Shown in pieces: positions 27,602 through 34,864 of a stretch of DNA of 59,357 nt (its first letter is position 1; each line of letters opens with the position of its first letter). A program made the translations under genes and the position numbers. The stretch lies in the IMG/VR virus record IMGVR_UViG_3300042486_000337, positions 1 to 59,357 of that record, one strand, 5' to 3'. The stretch is from a virus. The notes beneath the pieces were generated by a model. The model did not search any database. It was not told the origin of the DNA and saw nothing but the letters and a program-made list of their open reading frames with translations.

Positions 27602-28039
27602 TTAGAATTTTGTTTTTAAATTGATTGGATATCCAAAATAACCTTTTTTATAATTGGGGTCTTTATCTAATTTTGTTACAATAACAATATCTTTATTTGT
27701 TCCTGTTTCGGTCCCAATTGCTAATTTATGTAGTTCACCTTTGGGGTCCAAAAACTCAATGTAAATACATTTTTCGTTTGAATTTGTATCTGAACTTATT
27801 ATTGTAATAATTTTCTTTCCAACCTTGAATGTATTTTGGTTTAAATCAATTGTCCAAACATGTTTTCTAATTTTATTCAAATCAAAATACTCAAGTTTAT
27901 CTAATCTTGACGCTTCGTTAATACTTAGGTTTGAAGGACACTTGAATAATTGTATCTCATCTAACTCAAATGTAATTACTTGAGAAAATGAAATTGTGGT
28001 GATGATTAATGATAGGATAATTGAAATTATTTTTTTCAT
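27602..28039 (-). CDS. Exported small protein, paralog of the previous gene
   Basis: A 145-residue protein with signal peptide MKKIISIILSLIITTISFSQ, then VITFELDEIQLFKCP and a beta-rich body (HVWTIDLNQNTFKVGKKIITIIS, IYIEFLDPKGELHKLAIG), ending FGYPINLKTKF. It is paralogous to the gene at 27135 along its whole length. A Bacteroidetes-type promoter (TATCTTTG on the minus strand at 28060-28067) lies just upstream, so this pair probably forms its own transcript, possibly active early. Confidence 0.68.
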   Translation of the reverse strand: MKKIISIILSLIITTISFSQVITFELDEIQLFKCPSNLSINEASRLDKLEYFDLNKIRKHVWTIDLNQNTFKVGKKIITIISSDTNSNEKCIYIEFLDPKGELHKLAIGTETGTNKDIVIVTKLDKDPNYKKGYFGYPINLKTKF

Positions 28040-28059
28040 AATGATTATAATTTAGACCA

Positions 28060-28067
28060 CAAAGATA
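28060..28067 (-). promoter_or_regulatory. Bacteroidetes-type -7 promoter element
   Basis: The plus strand reads CAAAGATA, which is TATCTTTG on the minus strand (consensus TAnnTTTG). It lies about 20 bases upstream of the exported-protein gene at 28039. Confidence 0.6.
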
Positions 28068-28079
28068 ATGTATTTTTTT

Positions 28080-28766
28080 TTAATCGTTAAAAATTTTATT
28101 TGATTTTCGAATATTTTCTTCACCCCACATTGGTTGTAGGTTTTCTAATGACCAACATTTCATAAATTCACTATCTCCCATTTTTTGTATATTAAATGAC
28201 GAGATAGGTAGTTTATGGTCAACATGCCATTCACCATAATTTTCCCATGTTATTCCTTCGGTAAATTGTTTTTCCAAATGAACGATTAATTGTTCAGGAG
28301 TATATTGTAACACATCAAAATATGATTGATTCTTATCGACCCGGTTTTCTTTTAATACCTGATATATCGCAGTTCTAAAATTACTGATTAATTTATAGAG
28401 GGGGTCATTGGCTTTACGAGTTTTTTCGTAATTACGTCTTAATTGTCTAATCTTATCTCTATTCTTTTCTCTATATTCTTTAATGTATTCATTCCATTTT
28501 TCTTTATTTTCTGAATACCATTTTTTATGATATTCTAATTTTTTTTCTTTATGTTTATAATAAGTTCGTTTATCTGACGCTTTTTTACCACCAAGAAATC
28601 TTCTACCGGATGGTCCCATAACAACACCATTTTCTTTTAATACTTTTAAAATTGTTGGTTTACTAATTCCTGTTTTTTCTGCTATAGTATGAGACCCCAA
28701 AAGGTCTTCATTATACATTTTAAGTATATTTTTTAGTTCTTCTTCTGTTGGTATAAATTTTTTCAT
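28080..28766 (-). CDS. HNH homing-type endonuclease with N-terminal helix-turn-helix
   Basis: A 228-residue protein. Residues 10-50 (NILKMYNEDLLGSHTIAEKTGISKPTILKVL) form a helix-turn-helix. A long basic coiled region follows (HKEKKLEYHKKWYSENKEKW). The C-terminal HNH is WHVDHKLPISSFN...CWSLENLQPMWGEENIRKSNK, with the His-Asp-His and Asn residues and the terminal NxxK typical of free-standing phage homing endonucleases. It sits immediately downstream of the major capsid gene, a classic target neighbourhood for such elements. No intron is seen in the capsid gene. Confidence 0.85.
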   Translation of the reverse strand: MKKFIPTEEELKNILKMYNEDLLGSHTIAEKTGISKPTILKVLKENGVVMGPSGRRFLGGKKASDKRTYYKHKEKKLEYHKKWYSENKEKWNEYIKEYREKNRDKIRQLRRNYEKTRKANDPLYKLISNFRTAIYQVLKENRVDKNQSYFDVLQYTPEQLIVHLEKQFTEGITWENYGEWHVDHKLPISSFNIQKMGDSEFMKCWSLENLQPMWGEENIRKSNKIFND

Positions 28767-28823
28767 ATAATATAAATATACAACAATTATACCAAAAAAC
28801 CTATTATTAAAATAAAGACATAA

Positions 28824-28850
28824 AAAAAAGGGACATATAGTCCCTTTTTT
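28824..28850 (-). terminator. Hairpin terminator after the capsid gene
   Basis: AAAAAGGGAC / GTCCCTTTTT with loop ATATA, followed in the minus direction by a T-run. It lies between the capsid stop (28873) and the HNH gene, so it ends the head-gene transcript. Confidence 0.85.
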
Positions 28851-28872
28851 ATTAAAAATTTTAAGATTTTGA

Positions 28873-30726
28873 TTATCTCAATTCTCTTAAATCGAATGTT
28901 CTAACACCATCAACAGTAATTCTTCCGTAAAATCTGTTGTTGACCATCTTCTTCGCGTATCTAGTCATGATACCTTTGATTGGTGTAAAGTTAAACGGAT
29001 TGTACATTGTAGGAGTTAATTGTAATGGAACGTATGGTGCGTAGATGTAACCTGTATCTAATAAAGATGTTCCTTTGTGTCCCATTAACACTTGGTTAGG
29101 TGGGAAGTAAGGGTCTCTATATACTTGGTAACGACCTGCTAATGTTCCAACTCTTTCAATACCCATGTTATATTGGTCTTGTTCAGGAGCCGCGTTTGAT
29201 ACGTGGAAATATTCCAAGTCATCAAAAATAGCACTGATTTCAGAAGAAACAACAATCCAGTTAGCTCCACCTCTCAACGTTGATTTGTGGATTTGAGCTG
29301 AAATTTGGTTGATAGCTGTGATTAAAGTTTGGTTCCAATCTTTTTGAGTATAAGGAACTGCACTTGAACCAAGACGTTTCCAACCATTGTAATCCCATCT
29401 CAAGTTCCAAGCCGCACCTTTACGTAAATCTCTTAAGATTTCACGGTCGATTTCAGCCGCAACTTGCTCAGATAACAATGCAGTTAACTCAGCTTCAGCG
29501 TCAATGTTATGGAAAGCCGCAACGTCTTGTGCCATTTCAGGAGACCATTGAGCTCTTAATTTTCTTTCTGTTACAGAAACAGTTACTGATTGAAGGTCAA
29601 AAGAAACCTCACCAATTCTATCTTCAAACTCTAAGTTTTTGTAAAGTCTGTAAGTTGCAACAAATGCGTTATTTGCCACTGTATTAGACGAAAATGTTGA
29701 ACCTGTGTAACCGTCTAATGAACCACCACAAGTAATACATACAGGTGTTTGTAAATCAACTTCTAAATATATAAAACCATTAACGTCACATATGTTATCA
29801 TATTGACCACCGTCTGTTAAACTAGAAGGGAATGACGCAGTAGCGTTATTATTACCGTATTGTACAATTCCTTTACCATATCTTTGAGTTACAACTCTAA
29901 ATAAATAAGGGTTATTTACGTTTGCCGATGTTGTTGTGTTTCCTGCGGCACCTTTGATAGTTAAGTCAGATAAAAACGACTCAGTATCTATTGGGTTACC
30001 ATCAGGTCCAATTAACTTTCCGCCAGCAACTTGTGAAAATCCTGACATAATAAGTAATACTTTTCTATAACTACCATTACCATCAGTTCCTCCGGTAACA
30101 CTGTTATAAGCCGCTGGTTCCAAATTACCTGTATTACTATTCCACTGTGCAGTAACAACCGAAGTAGTTGGTGCGGTAATTGCAGAAAACTGTCCTTTAG
30201 AATAATCAAATAAACCTGGTGGGTCTAATGCCGGTTCGTTACCTTCATAAAATCTATCATAAAGGTCTTTAGTGTTGTTATAATCATAACCACTTCCTGG
30301 ACCGTTAGGACCATCAATAGCGTTGTCATATCCTGGTGCTCCAAAAGGTTTACGGTGGATACCATTAGTTGATGTTGAATCTTCAGTGTACGCCTGAATG
30401 TTAGGTACAAAGTAGAACAATTTACCGATTGGTAAGTTCATTGCCTGTACTGAAACGATGTCGTTCGCTAATAATTTAGAGAATACACGTCTAACGATTG
30501 GGAAAACCACTGTTTCAAATGCACCTGTATCAGATGTAGATGATGCCTCATTAATTAAATATGATGCTTGGTTTTCGTATAATTGTGCTACGTTTTCTCT
30601 CATGTGACCTTTAAGACCCTCTAAGAATCCTAATTTATCCCATTTGTTGATTGTGTCTTCTTTAATAACTTTAAGGTGTTTTAAACCAATGTTACCTACA
30701 AGACCTGATTCTAATAATGCTCCCAT
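28873..30726 (-). CDS. 23: Major capsid protein (T4 gp23-like)
   Basis: A 617-residue capsid protein, larger than T4 gp23 (521). The gp23 signature is clear near residues 55-105: NQASYLINEASSTSDTGAF, VVFPIVRRVFSKLLANDIVSVQ and PIGKLFYFVP. YLINE-A matches the place where gp21 removes the N-terminal piece of gp23 (I/L-x-E). A Gly/Asn/Thr-rich middle part (about 120-330) includes insertions relative to T4. The C-terminal region resumes the HK97-like core (AAEIDREILRDLRKGAAWN, MYNPFNFTPIKGIMTRYAKKMVN). It forms the head shell. Confidence 0.93.
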   Translation of the reverse strand: MGALLESGLVGNIGLKHLKVIKEDTINKWDKLGFLEGLKGHMRENVAQLYENQASYLINEASSTSDTGAFETVVFPIVRRVFSKLLANDIVSVQAMNLPIGKLFYFVPNIQAYTEDSTSTNGIHRKPFGAPGYDNAIDGPNGPGSGYDYNNTKDLYDRFYEGNEPALDPPGLFDYSKGQFSAITAPTTSVVTAQWNSNTGNLEPAAYNSVTGGTDGNGSYRKVLLIMSGFSQVAGGKLIGPDGNPIDTESFLSDLTIKGAAGNTTTSANVNNPYLFRVVTQRYGKGIVQYGNNNATASFPSSLTDGGQYDNICDVNGFIYLEVDLQTPVCITCGGSLDGYTGSTFSSNTVANNAFVATYRLYKNLEFEDRIGEVSFDLQSVTVSVTERKLRAQWSPEMAQDVAAFHNIDAEAELTALLSEQVAAEIDREILRDLRKGAAWNLRWDYNGWKRLGSSAVPYTQKDWNQTLITAINQISAQIHKSTLRGGANWIVVSSEISAIFDDLEYFHVSNAAPEQDQYNMGIERVGTLAGRYQVYRDPYFPPNQVLMGHKGTSLLDTGYIYAPYVPLQLTPTMYNPFNFTPIKGIMTRYAKKMVNNRFYGRITVDGVRTFDLRELR

Positions 30727-30759
30727 TTTAGTATTGTTTTGTTTTAAATTTATTTTTTA

Positions 30760-32253
30760 TTACCCCAACTTACTAATCAAATCCTTCATTCTTAATAATT
30801 GTGGATTCTCATAGGTTTTAGTTTCAATTAGAGTAGTTGATGAACCTGTAGATACGGTTTTATTTAATTTAGTACCTACTGATTCGTTTATTGATTTTGT
30901 TTCTACCTTAGCTAACTCATCTTTGATTGACTTATAAAGATTTTTAGATTCTTTTAAAGTCTCAACATCGTCAAATCTTCTAAGGATATTTATTTTTTCT
31001 TTTTTAGTTGTTGAATGTTCTGTGAACAATCTAGTAGCGTAAGCCAAGTTTGAATTGAATATAGCAACTTCATTAAGTTTTTCTCTGAAAACATTTAATG
31101 CTTTTCTATACTCATCATTCTTTTGTCTCAACATACTAACTTCTTCTTGAGTAGATTCAGTTTTAACACCATTTTTACCATAAGCAAAATTTCTGTTAGG
31201 TGTAATACCTTTTCTTAATCCTCTACCTTCTTTAGAACCCATTCCATAGGTTCTTGCCGCTTCCTTAGTTTCTTCTTTTTCGAAAGCCTTTCTTTTAAGA
31301 GTGTCTCCTTTTTTAGTTGTGTAATTACCTTCTTTAGTTTCAGATTTAACAACTTTGGATTTACCTTCCATGTTCGCACCTTTCTTATATTCGAATTTAG
31401 CTTTTCCGGTACCCATTGTTTTTGGACCTTGTTTTTTGTCTTCTTTAAATCCTCCTGCAGCTTTGTCTTTGTAAGAGAATTTAGGACCTTTACCAATTCC
31501 AACACCTTTAGGTTTGTAGGTTTCATTAGTCATGTCTTCCATTTCGATTTCATAAACAACTTCGTCGTCCATGTCTTCTTCGTCCATTTCGATTTCGTAA
31601 ACAACTTCATCCATGTCTTCTTCATCCATTTCTTCTCCAATGTCTGACATATCACCACTAAAAATAGCATCAATAACACTCTGAACATCTTCGTCTTCTT
31701 CGTCAAGTTCTTCCATGTCATCATACTCTTCCATTATGTCGTCATCTTCTTCGTCAAGTTCTTCCATGTCATCTTCTTCCATCATGTCTTCCTCAGATTC
31801 ACCAAGTTTTACAAGATATTCAACATCAGCGTCACTATCAGTTAAATGAACATCACCACCGTCTTTTTTTACGATAATACCATCATTTTCACCCATCGCT
31901 TTGAATACTTTTAAGATTTCTTCATCAGATGCGTTAGTTAAGTCGATTGGAGTTTCTTCGTCTTCAAAATCCATGTCCATATCCATGCTAATTTCCATAT
32001 CATCTTCATCAGAAGAATCCATATCATCCATGTCTATGTCCATTTCTACGTCATCGTTATCAACTGACATATCGATATCAGTATCTAATTCAACCTCATC
32101 TTCTTCATCTTGTTCAGAAAGAGATTCCTTTACTAATTGATTGATTTCTTTCTTCATTGTAGAAGCAAGTATTCCTTTTGCATTTTCGGCTATAGCTTCT
32201 TCAACTTGTTTCATTTGAATAAGAGCCTCTTGAACTAATTTGTTTTCACTCAT
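30760..32253 (-). CDS. 22: Acidic prohead scaffold protein (gp22-like by position)
   Basis: A 497-residue, extremely acidic protein between the protease and capsid genes, where T4 has gp22. It has an N-terminal helix with an ESLSEQ site (L-S-E), then long Asp/Glu/Met runs with internal duplications (DMEELDEEDDD ... DDMEELDEEDED, and VVYEIEMDEEDMD followed by VVYEIEMEDM). A basic Lys/Gly-rich section (about 250-370) and a helical C-terminus follow. L/I-x-E sites suggest that, as in T4, the scaffold is shredded by the prohead protease. Sequence homology to gp22 is not visible; the call rests on order and composition. Confidence 0.75.
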   Translation of the reverse strand: MSENKLVQEALIQMKQVEEAIAENAKGILASTMKKEINQLVKESLSEQDEEDEVELDTDIDMSVDNDDVEMDIDMDDMDSSDEDDMEISMDMDMDFEDEETPIDLTNASDEEILKVFKAMGENDGIIVKKDGGDVHLTDSDADVEYLVKLGESEEDMMEEDDMEELDEEDDDIMEEYDDMEELDEEDEDVQSVIDAIFSGDMSDIGEEMDEEDMDEVVYEIEMDEEDMDDEVVYEIEMEDMTNETYKPKGVGIGKGPKFSYKDKAAGGFKEDKKQGPKTMGTGKAKFEYKKGANMEGKSKVVKSETKEGNYTTKKGDTLKRKAFEKEETKEAARTYGMGSKEGRGLRKGITPNRNFAYGKNGVKTESTQEEVSMLRQKNDEYRKALNVFREKLNEVAIFNSNLAYATRLFTEHSTTKKEKINILRRFDDVETLKESKNLYKSIKDELAKVETKSINESVGTKLNKTVSTGSSTTLIETKTYENPQLLRMKDLISKLG

Positions 32254-32382
32254 ATAGGAAATATATTTATTTTACCTAATAAATATTACCAAAAAAATAA
32301 AAATCCCATTTATTGGTAGGGAAATGTTATTTTTTTTATTTTTATAGGTTTATGTATTATATAAATATTCCCGGAAATAAAA

Positions 32383-32406
32383 AAAGTGGTCTAAATAGAC
32401 CACTTT
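32383..32406. terminator. Hairpin terminator (first of a tandem pair)
   Basis: AAAGTGGTCT / AGACCACTTT with loop AAAT is a perfect 10-base stem in the gap before the scaffold gene. On the minus strand it follows the protease and DUF4494 genes. Confidence 0.75.
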
Positions 32407-32411
32407 AACTT

Positions 32412-32433
32412 AATTGGTTTAAATAAACCAATT
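32412..32433. terminator. Hairpin terminator (second of a tandem pair)
   Basis: AATTGGTTT / AAACCAATT with a short A/T loop, flanked by T-runs. It lies directly after the stop of the minus-strand gene at 32451. Two stacked hairpins here suggest the protease transcript is deliberately reduced before the scaffold and capsid genes. Confidence 0.7.
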
Positions 32434-32450
32434 TATTTTTTTGTTTTAGA

Positions 32451-32660
32451 TTAATCAATAACTTCATCTATTTTACTCTCCGAAACTGAAGTTATTCTCC
32501 ACTCGTTAGCAAAACCTTGGTATTTCTCGGTAACCTTTGCTTCAACATCAGTTACTGAATATCCCTTTACAAGTTTCTCTTCTCTAATTTTTTTAATCTT
32601 ACCTGTATTGTCATCAGGTAAATCGTATTGAACTTTTGCTACAAAAAATTTTTCTTCCAT
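32451..32660 (-). CDS. DUF4494-like small protein
   Basis: A 69-residue protein matching the DUF4494 layout, which is common in Bacteroidetes chromosomes: FFVAKVQYDL...GKIKKIREEKLVKGYSVTDVEAKVTEK (in pieces), then EWRITSVSESKIDEVI. In the family the pattern is 'W.ecKV.Y......G..kkv.e.ylVdA.sfteAea.i'. Function unknown. Its presence inside the head module suggests acquisition from a Bacteroidetes host. Confidence 0.7.
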   Translation of the reverse strand: MEEKFFVAKVQYDLPDDNTGKIKKIREEKLVKGYSVTDVEAKVTEKYQGFANEWRITSVSESKIDEVID

Positions 32661-32670
32661 ATTTTTAAAT

Positions 32671-33396
32671 TTATTTTCCTAAATAATCGGTTAACTTCCT
32701 CATTAAGTCAACCCCTTTCGATTGAAATTCTGAATTTTCCGGTGATTTATATTTTTTTTCTTCTTCTAAATTCTCTTCATATCTTTCTCTATCCTCAGGT
32801 TTATTGAATAAATAAGCTCCCGGTGTTGATGGAGATGAAACTAAGTCAAAACAAATTAATTCAAAATCATCCTGAACTTCATTTCTTTCACCGACCTTCT
32901 TCAAAGAACCTACCCCTCTTGAAGAAACTCCCATAGTTACACCTTGTCTCATAAGGTTAGCCGCTTGGTCTCCTTTGGTGGATACGATACCTCTTTCGTG
33001 GAATCCCGGTGATGTTAATAATTTAAGTTTTCCCATCAATATATTTTTGTCCCACCAAATATCTGTAATGATGTGAGATACTCGGTCCAAATCGATTAAA
33101 GATGATTCCGGGTGATTAAGTTCTGAGGTGGATAATCCTTTTGCGATAGCCTTTTTATAATTATCCGCTTCTCTTTTTAATATCCTTTCAGGGTAAAATC
33201 TTCCATTTCTATTTGGGGTGTCATATTTCTGTAACACAGCATAGAACTCAAACGGATTTCTGTAGTCCAAATTTGCGGATTCTTTTAGAATGTCGGCATT
33301 TCGTATATCTTTTGGTGATACCCATCCTGCGTCCGTTTCGATTAGGATACCGTGACCAATTTCATTTGCTTCTAATATTCGTAATTGTTTCATCAA
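32671..33396 (-). CDS. 21: Prohead core protease (T4 gp21-like)
   Basis: A 241-residue serine protease of the herpes/T4 assembly type. The catalytic His is in ELNHPESSLIDLDRVSH (His95) and the serine in MGVSSRGVGSL (Ser158 or 159). NPFEFYAVLQKYDTPNRNGRFYPERIL is the N-terminal substrate-pocket segment common to phage prohead proteases. Known gp21 cuts after (L/I)-x-E in scaffold, capsid and internal head proteins. Several proteins here carry such sites close to their N-termini. The gene lies between the portal-side genes and the scaffold, as in T4. Confidence 0.92.
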   Translation of the reverse strand: MMKQLRILEANEIGHGILIETDAGWVSPKDIRNADILKESANLDYRNPFEFYAVLQKYDTPNRNGRFYPERILKREADNYKKAIAKGLSTSELNHPESSLIDLDRVSHIITDIWWDKNILMGKLKLLTSPGFHERGIVSTKGDQAANLMRQGVTMGVSSRGVGSLKKVGERNEVQDDFELICFDLVSSPSTPGAYLFNKPEDRERYEENLEEEKKYKSPENSEFQSKGVDLMRKLTDYLGK

Positions 33397-33430
33397 TAGT
33401 TTTTAAGATAAATATATCAATATATTATCT

Positions 33431-33862
33431 TTATTTATTTTTTGATGAAGAAAAAGTAAAGAATTCGTTTTCCGTTACATTTTCTCTTACAATATTTTTA
33501 ATTATTTCTTTAATAGATTCTTTTAATTCAGGACATTTAAAGTCAATCTCTTTCGTTGGATACAAATTAACTTCTAAATTTAAGAATGACTTTTTTCCGG
33601 GAGATAAACCACTACTTCTTAAATCTAAATCAACGATTGTATAGTCTTTAAATAAATCTTTATCGATTGAATTAAAAACAGAAGTTTTGATTTCTTTATT
33701 TAAATTACTAACAATTCGACTCCAATTATTGTAGTCTGATTTTGGGGATACCCATGTTTGAATGTTTATGTATATTGATTTTAAGTTTGTGGAATCTACG
33801 GTACCATACACCGATTTAATTGGATTAAATAGGTTTAACCTTACACTTTTTCCTTTTTTCAT
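33431..33862 (-). CDS. Hypothetical protein in head module
   Basis: A 143-residue protein (KKGKSVRLNLFNPIKSVYGTVDS..., TWVSPKSDYNNWSRIVSNLNKEIKT) with a mixed alpha/beta pattern and a helical end (CPELKESIKEIIKNIVRENV). It lies just upstream of the protease gene in the same direction. No family recognised; its location suggests a head-assembly or virion role. Confidence 0.6.
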   Translation of the reverse strand: MKKGKSVRLNLFNPIKSVYGTVDSTNLKSIYINIQTWVSPKSDYNNWSRIVSNLNKEIKTSVFNSIDKDLFKDYTIVDLDLRSSGLSPGKKSFLNLEVNLYPTKEIDFKCPELKESIKEIIKNIVRENVTENEFFTFSSSKNK

Positions 33863-33944
33863 TCATAATTTATATTACTCATGTTTATTTTTTAAAAAAA
33901 TAACAAAAAAAATGATAATAGTCAAAGATTTTTCAAATATTCGA

Positions 33945-33952
33945 TATATTTG
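33945..33952 (+). promoter_or_regulatory. Bacteroidetes-type -7 element directly before rpsU
   Basis: TATATTTG matches TAnnTTTG. It ends only 6 bases before the bS21 start codon, so transcription from it would start almost at the ATG, giving a leaderless or nearly leaderless messenger. Confidence 0.5.
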
Positions 33953-33958
33953 TAATAT

Positions 33959-34147
33959 ATGATAATAGTAAAAGTAACAAACGACGGAATTGAGAAAGCA
34001 TTAAAAGCTTATAAATACAAAGTTAACAAAACTCAACAAAATAAAATTCTTTTAAGTAAGAAAGAATTTGTTAAAAAATCTATTGTGAGGAGAACGCAGA
34101 TACAGAAAGCATCTTTTACTCAAAAAATTAAAAACTCTTTAGATTGA
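33959..34147 (+). CDS. rpsU: Ribosomal protein bS21 (phage-encoded)
   Basis: A 62-residue basic protein, MIIVKVTNDGIEKALKAY at the start, then KYKVNKTQQNKILLSKKEFVKKS and VRRTQIQKASF. This matches bacterial bS21, especially the Bacteroidetes form ('I.V..gE.IdkALKryKrK...t....lr.r..f.kpS..rR.q..kA.y'). bS21 sits at the 30S platform next to the anti-Shine-Dalgarno end of 16S RNA. Phage-borne copies are known in phages of Bacteroidetes and others and are thought to swap into host ribosomes. It is a plus-strand gene within minus-strand head genes, overlapping the tail of the 34139 gene by 9 bases. Confidence 0.88.
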   Translation: MIIVKVTNDGIEKALKAYKYKVNKTQQNKILLSKKEFVKKSIVRRTQIQKASFTQKIKNSLD

Positions 34148-34840
34148 TTCTTCTAAAGTTTTTAACTTAAGAAAATTTAATTGGTCGAATTTTTCTGTTT
34201 TTAATTTATCTATTGTTTCTGATAATTTTGTTTTTAATTCGAACTCTTTTTCGTTTTCCAACATAGTGTTAAGTTTATTAATCGCACTTTCTCGGATAGT
34301 TTCAAACTTAGTCTCAAGAGTTTTTGTGTCTTCAGAAATTAATTTAATAAATTCTTTTTTAGATGATTCGTCTAATGACTCAATATATTTTTGTAATGTT
34401 TGATTCGCAATACTTACCATTGATTTTAATGGTATATTAATCGATTCTTTAATCGTGTCTTCGGTTTGAGTAACTAATGTATTAAGAATACTCTTTTTTG
34501 AATTTACTCTTTCTAATAAATTCAATTTTTTAGAATAAACAAGTGAATCAATATCAGAATATTTGTTTATGATATTTTCCGATAAGGTTTTCGGTAATTT
34601 AATATTTGGTAATATTTGTTGGATTAGTGTAATACCTTCCTCTAAAAAATCTTTTGCATCAGATTCATTTAACCCTTGAGGTAAACTCAATTGGTCATAC
34701 AATGAATATAACTTTGACATATGTTTATTATTCAAAACATTTTGTTTGAATTCTCTTAAAAATTTTTTGAACTCCTTTTCATTATTATAGGATTCAATAA
34801 GATTTTTCTCTATTAAAGATTTAAATTGTCCGAAAGTCAT
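34139..34840 (-). CDS. Helical protein beside portal; possible prohead core protein
   Basis: A 233-residue, almost wholly helical, Lys/Glu/Ser-rich protein. The N-terminus, MTFGQFKSLIEKNLIESY, is an amphipathic helix of the kind seen in T4 internal and core proteins, and L-L-E and I-x-E sites recur (LLERV, TLEES). In T4 the small core proteins gp67 and gp68 lie between gp20 and gp21, the position this gene occupies. That is the best hypothesis, without sequence proof. Confidence 0.6.
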   Translation of the reverse strand: MTFGQFKSLIEKNLIESYNNEKEFKKFLREFKQNVLNNKHMSKLYSLYDQLSLPQGLNESDAKDFLEEGITLIQQILPNIKLPKTLSENIINKYSDIDSLVYSKKLNLLERVNSKKSILNTLVTQTEDTIKESINIPLKSMVSIANQTLQKYIESLDESSKKEFIKLISEDTKTLETKFETIRESAINKLNTMLENEKEFELKTKLSETIDKLKTEKFDQLNFLKLKTLEESI

Positions 34841-34864
34841 TATAGTACATTTTGTTTATAAATA

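Noticed and set aside
31530-31770. Repetitive Asp/Glu codon tracts as a possible CRISPR array or satellite
   Set aside because: The repeats are in frame, irregular and encode the acidic scaffold protein; no repeat-spacer pattern.
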